DNA from: Christensenellaceae bacterium
GTDB lineage: Bacteria; Bacillota; Clostridia; Christensenellales; CAG-138
Direction: 5' to 3'
Assembly: GCA_031261085.1 (NCBI GenBank)
Contig: JAISKB010000024.1
Span: 1 to 64,000 of the forward strand
DNA: 64,000 nt
Positions 8,652 to 16,652 of the stretch are shown here, piece after piece. The notes below the pieces were generated by a model, which saw only the letters and a list, made by a program, of their open reading frames with translations, was not told where the DNA came from and ran no database searches. How positions within the stretch are numbered: position 1 is the first letter of the stretch; every line of letters begins with the position of its first letter. Made by a program: the position numbers and the translations under genes.

Positions 8652-9334
8652 GGGGTTTCTTCCTCTTGCCGTTCCAATTTATAGCCCACGCCCTTGATGG
8701 TGGCGATGATGGGCGAGCGAAGCTTTTTGCGCAGGTTTTTGATGTGGACATCCACAATCCGCTCATCGCCGAAAAAATCGTATCCCCATGCGTAGTTGAG
8801 CAATTGCTGGCGGGTAAGCACCTTTTTGGCATTTGCCATCAGCGCTTTGAGCAGCTCGAATTCCCGCAGGGTCAGCTTCACCTTTTCGCCGTTGTCGGTG
8901 ACTTCATAGCTGTCGTTATCCAAAACAATATCCTCATATTCCATAGTGCTGCCGGTGCTTTCTGCCCGGCGCAAAAGCGCCTGCATCCGCCGCACCAAAA
9001 CCTTGGGCGAAAACGGCTTGGTAACATAATCATCCGCCAGCGCGTCGAAGCTGAGGAGCTGGGTGGTTTCATCCCCCAGGGCGGATAGCATCATCACCGG
9101 GCTTTCCCTGTATATTTCCCGCTCCCGAAGCATCCGAAGCAGCTCTAGCCCCGATACCGCCGGCAGCATAATATCCAGAATGAACGCGTCGATTTCCCGC
9201 TCGCTCTCCAACAGGTTTCGCGCCGCCTGCCCATCCGGGGCGGAAAGCACAATATACCCCGCTTCTTTGAGATATTCCGATACCACTTGGGCAATATGCG
9301 GATCATCCTCTACCATAAGAATTACCTGCGGCAT
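8648..9334 (-). CDS. OmpR/PhoB-family response regulator
   Basis: 228 residues. Receiver domain with acidic pocket (EDD, residues 9-11), phosphoacceptor Asp54 (ILDIMLP) and Lys106 (VTKPF); winged-helix DNA-binding domain in the C-terminal half ending IATIKGVGYKLE. First gene of the minus-strand cluster that continues through the kinase and sugar ABC genes; a promoter candidate lies about 42 bases upstream. Likely target: its own operon (inference). Confidence 0.94.
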   Translation of the reverse strand: MPQVILMVEDDPHIAQVVSEYLKEAGYIVLSAPDGQAARNLLESEREIDAFILDIMLPAVSGLELLRMLREREIYRESPVMMLSALGDETTQLLSFDALADDYVTKPFSPKVLVRRMQALLRRAESTGSTMEYEDIVLDNDSYEVTDNGEKVKLTLREFELLKALMANAKKVLTRQQLLNYAWGYDFFGDERIVDVHIKNLRKKLRSPIIATIKGVGYKLERQEEETP

Positions 9335-9375
9335 CTATTCTACCCCCTTCCCGCACAATGCCTATTCGTCACTCT

Positions 9376-9384
9376 ATTATAACA
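9376..9384 (-). promoter_or_regulatory. Extended -10 promoter for the two-component/ABC operon
   Basis: On the minus strand the sequence reads TGTTATAAT, a perfect extended -10 (TGnTATAAT), 42 bases before the response regulator start. No good -35 is present, which extended -10 promoters tolerate. The 9335-9653 gap is AT-rich between the divergent genes and otherwise shows only a weak cccgcaa/ttgcggg hairpin near 9512-9532. Confidence 0.5.
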
Positions 9385-9653
9385 CAAATTAAAAAATATG
9401 TAGTTTAAATCTAAATTAAACCGCAAGAAAATAATATACGGCATAATTTATCTAATGTGCGTGATTTACATCAAAAGTTAAATTATTTTCATGCAGATTG
9501 AGAAACGCCTCCCGCAAAAGCCTTGCGGGCCAGCGCGCGATTTTAAGCGCCAATTTTCCATCACGATGCACTTTTTTGGCCCGCGCAACGTACTATGCAT
9601 TAGCGATACGCAATAAAAGCTTAAACCAGCATAACAGAGAGGTGCATGATACT

Positions 9654-10139
9654 ATGAATTGTTGTCAATATTGCAGGCCCTGCGGCAGCTGCTGCCATCC
9701 CTGCCCGCCGGAGCCCGAACCATCGGGCATAGGCGATAGACTGATCGCCAGCATATACTTAAAAGACACCACCACCATGACGGACGAGGATATCGTTTTC
9801 CAAGCGAGTGCGGATGTCGTGGGGGACGCGATAACACACGAGCCGATTACGACGGAGTTTTTCATCCACCAGCGCGGAATCTATTTGGTGCGGTACCAGG
9901 TTGTGTTCATATCGAACCCTGGAACGGCGTCATTTGAAATCCGCAACTACCTCAGCACGCGGGCATCCGTGGAGGTGACAAATGGCAGTACACCCAATGA
10001 GATCACCAAAAGCACAGAGCTTTTGCTCGATGCCGGGGCTGTGCTCGAGCTCACGTTCCTGGGCTTCGAGGCCGGGGATATAGATGCCGCCTTAATACAG
10101 TTTGCGTCGATATACATTGAGAAAATCGGCGTAGTATGA
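9654..10139 (+). CDS. BclA-like (TNF-like jelly-roll) protein with Cys-rich N-terminus
   Basis: 161 residues. The first 20 residues are Cys/Pro-rich (eight Cys by residue 19, including CCQYCRPCGSCCHPC), followed by an acidic/Pro linker. The remaining ~125 residues resemble the C-terminal beta-sandwich of BclA-type exosporium glycoproteins: GIYLVRYQVVF, a polar loop, LDAGAVLELTFLGFEAGD and a final IQFASIYIEKIGV strand. No collagen repeat is present. I chose ATG 9654 because AGAGAGGTG lies 9 bases upstream; a TTG at 9498 would add 52 residues of atypical sequence. Cys-rich tails are common in spore coat proteins, so a spore-surface role is possible but not shown. Confidence 0.65.
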   Translation: MNCCQYCRPCGSCCHPCPPEPEPSGIGDRLIASIYLKDTTTMTDEDIVFQASADVVGDAITHEPITTEFFIHQRGIYLVRYQVVFISNPGTASFEIRNYLSTRASVEVTNGSTPNEITKSTELLLDAGAVLELTFLGFEAGDIDAALIQFASIYIEKIGVV

Positions 10140-10158
10140 CCTGTTCCCGCATGCAAAT

Positions 10159-10190
10159 GACAAGAACCGCCCACTTGGGCAGTTCTTGTC
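10159..10190. terminator. Intergenic hairpin between convergent genes
   Basis: A 14-bp stem with one mismatch and a four-base loop (gacaagaac.gccc / gggc.gttcttgtc) directly after the BclA-like gene. No long T-run follows, but position and stem strength fit a terminator. Confidence 0.6.
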
Positions 10191-10248
10191 ATTGCTTGTG
10201 GCGTGCAAAAGGTGGAGCGGCGCGAACCGCCCCGCCGAACTGCTGTGA

Positions 10249-10800
10249 TTATTGTTTGACGACATTCAGTTGCAAATTAACGTAATCACTCCCGGAAACC
10301 ACTTCTGTGGAAACACCCCAATCTTCAAAGGTAACGGCATAATGATAGAGTTCGCTATCTTTTTCCTCAACCGTCGCGCCAATGCTCTTGTAAAAATCGG
10401 TTAGGGATTTTGCCGCGTCCACACCTGATTTTACATTGAATTTTAAGATAACATCATACTTGTAAATGCCATATTTGCTGAGCATGACATATGCGGATTC
10501 GAGTTCGCCCACGCCCTTAAATATTCCTGATGGAATTTCACTGAGTGCGAGAGCAATGTCAGTTCCGTCACCGTTGTTATAAGTTTTTATTTGGTCTTGC
10601 GGGATTTCAAACAGGGCGTTGCTGCCGCCATCGTTACCGCCCTGTGAAGCGGGCGGCGTGCTGCTATCGGTGGGCGGGGTCGCGGTTGTGCCACTGTCGG
10701 CGGGCGGGGTGGTAGAGCTGCCGCCGCTATTACCGCCGCCGCAAGCGGCAAGGGAAAGTGCCAACACGAATGCCAGCGCGAGTGCAAGGATTCTTTTCAT
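10249..10800 (-). CDS. Small secreted lipoprotein of unknown function
   Basis: 183 residues. Lipoprotein signal with the acylated Cys at residue 20 (SLAACGGG), then a ~35-residue Gly/Ser/Thr/Pro linker (SSTTPPADSG...TPPTDSSTPP) and a ~125-residue mixed alpha/beta domain (LFEIPQDQIKTYNN to the end). GGAGG precedes the start. I do not recognise the domain. Single gene, with hairpin 10159-10190 downstream. Confidence 0.75.
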   Translation of the reverse strand: MKRILALALAFVLALSLAACGGGNSGGSSTTPPADSGTTATPPTDSSTPPASQGGNDGGSNALFEIPQDQIKTYNNGDGTDIALALSEIPSGIFKGVGELESAYVMLSKYGIYKYDVILKFNVKSGVDAAKSLTDFYKSIGATVEEKDSELYHYAVTFEDWGVSTEVVSGSDYVNLQLNVVKQ

Positions 10801-11149
10801 CTTGGTTTTCCTCCAATCTTTTTTCGCCCGTGTTCAGCGACGGGCGGCGCTGGCCTGCGCGGTCCTATTTGCCGCCGCCTGTGGGTACTCCTATAAAAAA
10901 GTGTACTTTTTTACACTAGCCCCAAAGTAAGCCACGCCGAAAAAAATTGTTGGAAATCGGGGGTTGAAATGCTATAATGTTTCTAAATTATGCCTATGGG
11001 CTACCTTGTGCCCTCAAAAGCGCGGCTATAAAAAAGTACACCTTTTTGTAGTTCATTTGCGCCCAATAAATCCTCTTTTATAATTTGGTTTGGTTGGCAG
11101 GCGGGGCAGAACGAGCCGTCCCGCCTGTTGCTTTGAAGCCCTGCTATAA
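10801..11149. other. Non-coding gap with repeated CTATAAAAA motifs and hairpins
   Basis: I see no gene here. The motif CTATAAAAA occurs at about 10892, 11025 and 11143. The first two copies extend into near-palindromes around GTGTAC/GTACAC flanked by A and T tracts, and they face each other in inverted orientation about 130 bp apart. An 8-bp stem caggcggg/cccgcctg spans about 11099-11128. The gap also holds the plus-strand promoter below. It may be a regulatory region or encode a small RNA. Confidence 0.35.
10950..10978 (+). promoter_or_regulatory. Sigma-A-like promoter with extended -10, no gene downstream
   Basis: TTGGAA, 17-bp spacer, then TATAAT preceded by TGC (extended -10). It points into about 200 bp without an ORF, towards the hairpin at 11150-11189, so a short non-coding transcript is possible. 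Confidence 0.45.
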
Positions 11150-11189
11150 AAATACCGGGAGCTGCCTTTTGGGGGAGCTCTCGGTATTT
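11150..11189 (-). terminator. Rho-independent terminator of tRNA-Leu
   Basis: Read on the minus strand: a 14-bp stem with one mismatch (AAATACCGAGAGCT / AGCTCCCGGTATTT) followed by TTTTTA, starting 9 bases after the tRNA 3' end. An extra 8-bp outer stem (11139-11146 with 11189-11196) extends it. Confidence 0.75.
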
Positions 11190-11197
11190 AGCAGGGT

Positions 11198-11281
11198 TGG
11201 TGCGGCTGGAGGGACTCGAACCCTCAAGGTTTCCCCGACGGATTTTAAGTCCGTTGTGTATGCCAATTCCACCACAGCCGC
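11198..11281 (-). tRNA. tRNA-Leu (anticodon TAA)
   Basis: 84 nt including an encoded CCA. Acceptor GCGGCTG pairs with CAGCCGC and is followed by ACCA. The anticodon arm CGGAC-TTAAAAT-CCG gives TAA; a long variable arm (TCGGGGAAACCTTGA) and T-arm GGGTTCGAGTCCC confirm a class II tRNA-Leu. It has its own promoter (11294-11322) and terminator. Confidence 0.96.
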
Positions 11282-11293
11282 ATAATCCTATAT

Positions 11294-11322
11294 ATTATAC
11301 GTTCTGCGGCCACTTCCGTCAA
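11294..11322 (-). promoter_or_regulatory. Sigma-A promoter of tRNA-Leu
   Basis: Minus strand TTGACG, 17-bp spacer, TATAAT, 12 bases before the tRNA. The -35 element overlaps the TGA stop of the alcohol dehydrogenase gene, so the tRNA promoter begins inside that gene's last codons. Confidence 0.8.
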
Positions 11323-12467
11323 CCGCCATAATAAATGCTGCGCAGCAGCTCCTCCACCTCTTTTTGCGTGACGGCACCGGGCTTTTGCGCCCTGCGCAAC
11401 TGCTCTATAACATGCCCGGCGAGGGCGGGAGCCTTGGCCAAAAACTCCGCCTCCACCGCGCCATAAGCGCGCAGGGCAGGCGCAAGCTCCAGCCGCGCGC
11501 ACCAATCCTGCACCCACTTTGCCAATGCCGGCGCGCCCCCCGCGCCCAACCGCAGATGCCGTGCCAGCGCGGCATATCGTGCCCCCGAAACCCCCGCGCC
11601 GGAGCGGATTGCCGCGGGCAAGCACATCGCCGCCGCATGACCATAGGGGATGGGCCGATAAAACGCGGCGCTCAGCGCAAGCGCCAAGGTATGCGCCAAC
11701 CCCATCGAAGCATTGGAGGCCGCGAGCGCCGCCAGACAAGAAGCATACTGCATCCGCTCGCAGGCAGAGGGGCTGCCCTCCGTCGCGCCTTGCAGGGCAT
11801 CCGCAAACAAATGTATCGCCTGCAGGGCGAGCGGGTCGGTCAAGTCGGAGTGTTCACCGCTCGCATACGCTTCCACCGCGAGCGTGAGCGTGCCGATGCC
11901 CCCTGCTACCGTTTGGCTTCGCGGGAGCATGATCGGCAAATCCGGGTCGAATATCGCCATATCCGGCACCAGCTGGCTATCCGATACGCTGCGCGTTAGC
12001 CCGCCGCGCAAGCGGGGCAGCACGGCATAGGCGCTCACCGCGCTTCCGCCGCCAAGAGTGGTGGATACCGCCGCCAGCCGCACCATCCGGCGCATCCAGG
12101 GCAGCCCCTCGGGCTGTATGAGGTTATCCAGCGCAAGGCCGGGATGCTCATACAGCACGCACATAAGCTTGGCCGCATCCAGTACCGCGCCGCCGCCCAG
12201 CGCCACCACCCAATCCGGCTTGCGCTCCCGCATAACCTTCACGCCCGCAAGCAGCAGGCCCTCCGAAGCATCGCGGGCAATGCCGCTATAGATTGTGGTT
12301 TCCAGCCCCGCTTCCCGCAAAAAATGCTGTGCGCGCTGCAAAAAGCCGTTGCGCCGCATGGCTTCCACGCCGGTAACCAGCAGGGCGCGCTGCCCATTGA
12401 GCCGCCGCAGCGCCGTGAGCGCGCCGTGCCCATGGTATACATCCCGCGGCATGATAAACGTTTGCAT
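11319..12467 (-). CDS. Iron-containing alcohol dehydrogenase family protein
   Basis: 382 residues. N-terminal nucleotide-binding part with the GGGAVLDAAKLM motif (family GGGSxxDxAK) and the STTLGGGSAVSAYAVL segment (family TTxGTGSE). C-terminal metal-binding part: Asp in VPDMAIFDPDL, and His residues in GLAHTLALAL and PYGHAAAMCL. Expected to oxidise an alcohol or reduce an aldehyde with NAD(P); substrate unknown. ATG 12467 is preceded by GAGGGGAGG; the longer frame upstream crosses the terminator at 12519-12545 and is not credible. Family motifs are slightly degenerate (GGGSAVSA instead of GTGSE). Confidence 0.85.
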   Translation of the reverse strand: MQTFIMPRDVYHGHGALTALRRLNGQRALLVTGVEAMRRNGFLQRAQHFLREAGLETTIYSGIARDASEGLLLAGVKVMRERKPDWVVALGGGAVLDAAKLMCVLYEHPGLALDNLIQPEGLPWMRRMVRLAAVSTTLGGGSAVSAYAVLPRLRGGLTRSVSDSQLVPDMAIFDPDLPIMLPRSQTVAGGIGTLTLAVEAYASGEHSDLTDPLALQAIHLFADALQGATEGSPSACERMQYASCLAALAASNASMGLAHTLALALSAAFYRPIPYGHAAAMCLPAAIRSGAGVSGARYAALARHLRLGAGGAPALAKWVQDWCARLELAPALRAYGAVEAEFLAKAPALAGHVIEQLRRAQKPGAVTQKEVEELLRSIYYGG

Positions 12468-12518
12468 CCTTCGGCCTCCCCTCCTCGTTTTTGCATGGCA
12501 ATACGGCTTTATTCTGCA

Positions 12519-12545
12519 CAAAAAAAGAGGCGTTATGCCTCTTGT
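12519..12545 (-). terminator. Rho-independent terminator
   Basis: Minus strand: 7-bp stem AAGAGGC/GCCTCTT with a five-base loop, followed by TTTTTTTGTG. It ends the unknown gene 12601-13488; on the plus strand it is also followed by T-rich sequence. Confidence 0.8.
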
Positions 12546-12600
12546 GTTGTTTTTTTGCGCGTCGTAGTTGTATTCCCGCGCGCCCTCGCTGTCGTGCTCC

Positions 12601-13488
12601 TTACACGGGTTCAAAGCGGTAAATGCGTGTAATCGTTTCGTTTTCGCGCGTGCCATAGAATTCGTGTATGCCCAAAGTGTTTGTTTGTGCGTGCGCATAT
12701 CCATCCCTAAGAAAGAAATCTTGCCAACACATATTTCCTTTTACACGATGGCGGTCTGCCACTGCTCCTGTGGAATCCAATGCCGTCACCGTTTTAAAAC
12801 TCATACCCACCATTCCATAAAAGAAGTTGAAATGGTCCGCTACACCAAATTGAAAGTCTGCCGGGCACGCGATTATATGTGTGTCCATTTTTATGTAATC
12901 TAACACGGTAAGCAAATCACGGGTTGTATCCATAAAACCGAATGAAGTCCCAGGAATCAATTCATATGGCGAGCAACAACCGCCCCAAAAAGCACCAAAC
13001 CCTGATAAATCCATGCGATCTATTTCGTTCAGCAACACATCGCATTTATGCAGTATTCCGCTGCGGCATACTACAAACACATATTCTCCGAACACGAATA
13101 CATTGGCAGGGTCGCCATCGGCAACAATAAGCTCACCCCGCAAATGGCCTTCGGCATCTCTAGCTTGCACCCGCTGGCCCCAATACTGCCATGGTTTTCC
13201 AGCAACACTTTTTTCAATCTTGAAATATATAAACGCACCTGTCGAAACTGAAAACTCCATTTTCCAACCTTCTTCTAAGTCACACCACGGCATCTGCCCT
13301 TCGGGCGTATTGCGCAAAACATGGTTGCCTTTATTAACATACTGCGGAACATACGCCGGTCTGGAATCCCAGTAAATCCCCTCAGGTTTTTGATCATTGT
13401 ATTGGGCTGTGATTCCCTCATATACTAATATTGCTTTCGTTTGCTTTTTTTTGGTCGCAGTTTTTTCGGTGAGTTTATCCTTACTCAT
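12601..13488 (-). CDS. Hypothetical protein
   Basis: 295 residues, no signal peptide or membrane segment, soluble and rich in aromatic residues (many Trp, Phe, Tyr). The first ~20 residues are Lys/Thr-rich. Repeated strand-like patterns (GELIVADGDPANVFVFGEYVFVV; GFMDTTRDLLTVLDYIKMD) suggest an all-beta, possibly propeller-like fold, but I do not recognise a family. ATG 13488 is chosen because GGAAAGG lies 9 bases upstream; a TTG three codons earlier would use the same frame. Codon use is more AT-rich than neighbours, which may indicate recent acquisition. Confidence 0.7.
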   Translation of the reverse strand: MSKDKLTEKTATKKKQTKAILVYEGITAQYNDQKPEGIYWDSRPAYVPQYVNKGNHVLRNTPEGQMPWCDLEEGWKMEFSVSTGAFIYFKIEKSVAGKPWQYWGQRVQARDAEGHLRGELIVADGDPANVFVFGEYVFVVCRSGILHKCDVLLNEIDRMDLSGFGAFWGGCCSPYELIPGTSFGFMDTTRDLLTVLDYIKMDTHIIACPADFQFGVADHFNFFYGMVGMSFKTVTALDSTGAVADRHRVKGNMCWQDFFLRDGYAHAQTNTLGIHEFYGTRENETITRIYRFEPV

Positions 13489-13527
13489 AAATATCAACCT
13501 TTCCGCTTAAAAAGGAACGGATATCCC

Positions 13528-14973
13528 TCACTCCCACTTCATCACAAAGCCCTCGTCCACCACATAGTGCCGCTTTTTAAGCTGCTCCTGCGTGAACAAG
13601 AAATTGCTTTTCTTACTGCCGCCCGTATCGGCAAAGGTGCAATCCACATAGAGCACTTCCTCCCCTATGCGCACGGCATTCCAGGCGTGGCCCTCGCCAT
13701 CCTGCTTGCCGTTCACCGCCCAGCAGGGCAGGTCCATATAATCGCACAGCGCCTTAAACGCGCGCGCATAGCCCGTGCACACGGTTTTGCCGCTCACCAG
13801 CACGCCATAGGCGCTGCGGTTGATGCACATCTGCGGGGTCAGCTTCTTTTTGAGCGTGGCCGACTGAATTTCCTTATCGTATTTCGCCAAGTCCAGCACC
13901 AAATCATACACCGCGCGGTACGCCGCCTTCTCATCGGCATATTCCTGCGCCAGCAGCACATCCCCGCGCTCCGCAATGGCCGCTTTAAGCTCGGCCTGCG
14001 CCGCTTCGATCTCCTGCAGGCTCGCGCTGTATTCCAGCCAAAACCGGCCAATGTGCTGGTTGCTCTGCGTCCAATATATCTCCTGCCAAATATTCGTCGC
14101 CTCGCAGGCCAGCGTGCCCGCGTTGGTTTCCGCGGCATTGATGTAGCCAAACAGCGTTTCCTCGGCATTCTCCTGCGTGAGCGGCATATCCTCCATCAAA
14201 ACCATCACAACACTGCTTCGGCCGGATTCAAACCCGTTCAACAGCGCCTCCACCATCTCCCTGCCGTCATGCGCCACAGGTACTTCGCGCAGCGGCTCCG
14301 CGGTTGGCAAATAGTTTAGCGTCAGCTCCATCTCGAAGAAGCCATCGCGGTTCCAATCGGTAATTTCCCACGATCCGCTCTCCACCAGCGCCACATACGC
14401 GCAGTTTTGCTCGGAGAGCATTTGAAAATCCCCCTGTATCGCTTGGCTTAGGCCTTCTACGGGTTGCTCCTCTCCCCCCGCGCCCTCCCATGTGAATAGG
14501 CGCGTGACCGTGGGTGTGAGCATATCCGCCATATCCCGCACGATTTGATCCAGCGCCTGGGCGGAATACGGCGTTACCAGCAGGCTGTCATCCGCGGCGT
14601 TTCGCGGCATCTCCAAAAGCAGCTCTTCATCCTGCAGCTCCCAGCTTATGGCGGTTGCCACCACACCGGGCTGCTTTTCCTCGAGCGCGGCATTATATCC
14701 CTCGCCAAAACGCTGGAATATAAAGCTGCCGTTCGACAAGTCGCGCAGGGTTTTTCGCACCGATGCTTCCACCTGCTGCAGCTCGCCATAAAAATCCTCC
14801 GCCAGCTCGCTCTCGCCGCTGAGTATTTTCTTTTCAATCAGGTCGCGCACGCCTTGGTCGGAATATTCTTCGGTGTAGACGCCCTGCTCCGCCAGCGCTT
14901 CCCGCGAGGGCAAGCCGCACCCCGCACAGCACAGGAACATCGCCGCCAATGCCAAGCAGATCCATTTTTTCAT
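13528..14973 (-). CDS. Transglutaminase-like lipoprotein
   Basis: 481 residues. Lipoprotein signal with a Cys at residue 19 (CCAGCGLP). The first ~340 residues are an unrecognised helical region; the last ~110 form a transglutaminase-like domain with Cys399 (KTVCTGYARAF), His429 (GEGHAWNAV) and Asp444 (LYVDCTF), the expected triad. Domains of this kind act as cysteine proteases or cross-linking enzymes at the cell surface. It is a single gene with a clear ATG; the gap to proS carries a repeated hairpin element. Confidence 0.85.
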   Translation of the reverse strand: MKKWICLALAAMFLCCAGCGLPSREALAEQGVYTEEYSDQGVRDLIEKKILSGESELAEDFYGELQQVEASVRKTLRDLSNGSFIFQRFGEGYNAALEEKQPGVVATAISWELQDEELLLEMPRNAADDSLLVTPYSAQALDQIVRDMADMLTPTVTRLFTWEGAGGEEQPVEGLSQAIQGDFQMLSEQNCAYVALVESGSWEITDWNRDGFFEMELTLNYLPTAEPLREVPVAHDGREMVEALLNGFESGRSSVVMVLMEDMPLTQENAEETLFGYINAAETNAGTLACEATNIWQEIYWTQSNQHIGRFWLEYSASLQEIEAAQAELKAAIAERGDVLLAQEYADEKAAYRAVYDLVLDLAKYDKEIQSATLKKKLTPQMCINRSAYGVLVSGKTVCTGYARAFKALCDYMDLPCWAVNGKQDGEGHAWNAVRIGEEVLYVDCTFADTGGSKKSNFLFTQEQLKKRHYVVDEGFVMKWE

Positions 14974-15030
14974 ATATGCCTTCTAGTCCTTTCCTTGTGC
15001 ACGAAGCCGCCGCATCCTTTTTATAGCAGT

Positions 15031-15131
15031 TCCCCCTCCTGGGGGAGGGGGTTGGAGAGGGTGTTAACTCTATTCTGCTGCAATTTGAAAGCAAAAGAGC
15101 GGGGGCGCGGCCCCGAAAGCAAGGCTATTTA
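15031..15131. repeat. Dispersed intergenic hairpin repeat, copy A (order P-Q)
   Basis: Two GC-rich hairpin units: P (tccccctcctgggggagg..., 15031-15068) and Q (gcgggggcgcggccccgaaagcaa..tattta, about 15100-15127). A second copy with the units in the opposite order is at 17596-17677. Unit Q lies just after the proS stop and may also terminate it. Confidence 0.5.
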
Positions 15132-16574
15132 ATACGCCTTGCCAAAATACATCATGTGCTTGGCCTTTTTGCCGCAGAACACGCAGTTGTCGCCGTGCGC
15201 GCCCGCGTCATAGTCCAGCAGGTAGCAGCGGGTGGAAGCGCCGGTAAGCGCTTTGATTTCATCCTCGCAGGCGCGTTCACCGCACCACGGCGCGCGGGCA
15301 AACCCGCCCTGCACCGCCTGGGTGAAGGCCTCGAAGCCCTCCACATCCTGCGTATGGGCCTCGCGGTTGGCGAGCGCCCTGTTGAACAGGGAAACGTGTA
15401 TATCGTCGAGCAGCGCCGGCAGGGTTTGCCCCAGGCCTTCTATGGGCGCAAACTGCTTTTCGTGGGTATCGCGCCGCACCAACACCACCTGCCGGTTTTC
15501 GATATCCTTTGGCCCTACCTCGAGGCGCACCGGCACGCCCTTCATCTCCCATTGGTTAAACTTCCAGCCCGCGCTCTGGTCGCTGTCATCCAGCTTGGCG
15601 CGCAGGCCCGCGGCCTTTAGCGTGGCCAGCAGCGCTTTGGCCTGCTCCATAACGCCCTCTTTATGCGCCGCAATGGGCACGATTACCACCTGATAGGGCG
15701 CTACGCGGGGCGGCAGCACCAAGCCCCTGTCATCGCCATGCACCATGATTACCCCGCCTATCATGCGGGTGGAGGTGCCCCAGCTGGTGGTGTAGCAGTA
15801 TTCCTGCTTGCCCTCCTTGCTCAGGTACATGATGTCATAGCCCTTGGCAAAGTTATCGGCCAGGTTGTGCGAGGTGCCCATCTGCAGCGCCTTGCCATCC
15901 TGCATCATGGCCTCCATGGTATAGGTGGCATACGCGCCGGCAAACTTTTCTTTTTCGCTCTTGCGGCCCGTCAGCACGGGTATCGCAAGCACATTTTCGG
16001 CAAAATCCTTATACACGCCCAGCATGCGCATGGTTTCCTCCTGCGCCTCGTCGAATGTGGCGTGGGCGGTATGCCCCTCCTGCCACAAAAACTCCGACGT
16101 GCGGAGGAAGGGCCGGGTGCTCTTTTCCCAGCGCATCACGTTGCACCACTGGTTCATCAGCACGGGCAAATCGCGGTAGGATTGTATCCACTTGCTGTAC
16201 ATGGTGCCGATGATGGTTTCGCTGGTGGGGCGTATGGCCAGCCGTTCGGTCAGCTGCTCGGTGCCGCCCTGGGTAACCCAGGCCACCTCGGGCGCAAAGC
16301 CCTCCACATGCTCGGCTTCCTTCATAAGCAGGCTCTCGGGTATGAGCAGCGGGAAATACGCGTTCACATGCCCCGTATCCTTAAAGCGCTGATCCATCTG
16401 CTGCTGCATCAGCTCCCATATGGCATAGCCATAGGGCTTGATAACCATGCAGCCCTTTACCTCGCTGTAGTCGGCCATATCGTTTTTGAGTACGACATCG
16501 GTATACCATTTTGCAAAGTCCTCCGTGCGGGACGCGATATGCTGCACGAATTCTTCGTTGTTGTTTTTGCCCAT
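15129..16574 (-). CDS. proS: Prolyl-tRNA synthetase (archaeal/eukaryotic-type, short form)
   Basis: 481 residues, charging tRNA-Pro with proline. Class II motifs are visible: PESLLMKEAEHVEGFAPE, the motif 2 segment around RWEKSTRPFLRTSEFLWQEGHTAHA (about residues 149-173), and motif 3 near GVIMVHGDDRGLVLPP. There is no editing-domain insertion; the length and the C-terminal Cys cluster (CYLLDYD...NCVFCGKKAKHMMYFGKAY end) match the ProS type 3 family rather than the long bacterial type. The end in Tyr is typical for this type. No T-box leader fits in the 78-bp upstream gap. Confidence 0.96.
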   Translation of the reverse strand: MGKNNNEEFVQHIASRTEDFAKWYTDVVLKNDMADYSEVKGCMVIKPYGYAIWELMQQQMDQRFKDTGHVNAYFPLLIPESLLMKEAEHVEGFAPEVAWVTQGGTEQLTERLAIRPTSETIIGTMYSKWIQSYRDLPVLMNQWCNVMRWEKSTRPFLRTSEFLWQEGHTAHATFDEAQEETMRMLGVYKDFAENVLAIPVLTGRKSEKEKFAGAYATYTMEAMMQDGKALQMGTSHNLADNFAKGYDIMYLSKEGKQEYCYTTSWGTSTRMIGGVIMVHGDDRGLVLPPRVAPYQVVIVPIAAHKEGVMEQAKALLATLKAAGLRAKLDDSDQSAGWKFNQWEMKGVPVRLEVGPKDIENRQVVLVRRDTHEKQFAPIEGLGQTLPALLDDIHVSLFNRALANREAHTQDVEGFEAFTQAVQGGFARAPWCGERACEDEIKALTGASTRCYLLDYDAGAHGDNCVFCGKKAKHMMYFGKAY

Positions 16575-16652
16575 CTTTTACCTACCCCTTACATTTATAC
16601 CCTGAATTTTTATCACAAACGTTGGTATCATAGCACCCCAAAGGGCAGGCTG

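Noticed and set aside
16575..16652. T-box leader upstream of proS
   Set aside because: The gap is only 78 bp and lacks a T-box sequence and terminator.
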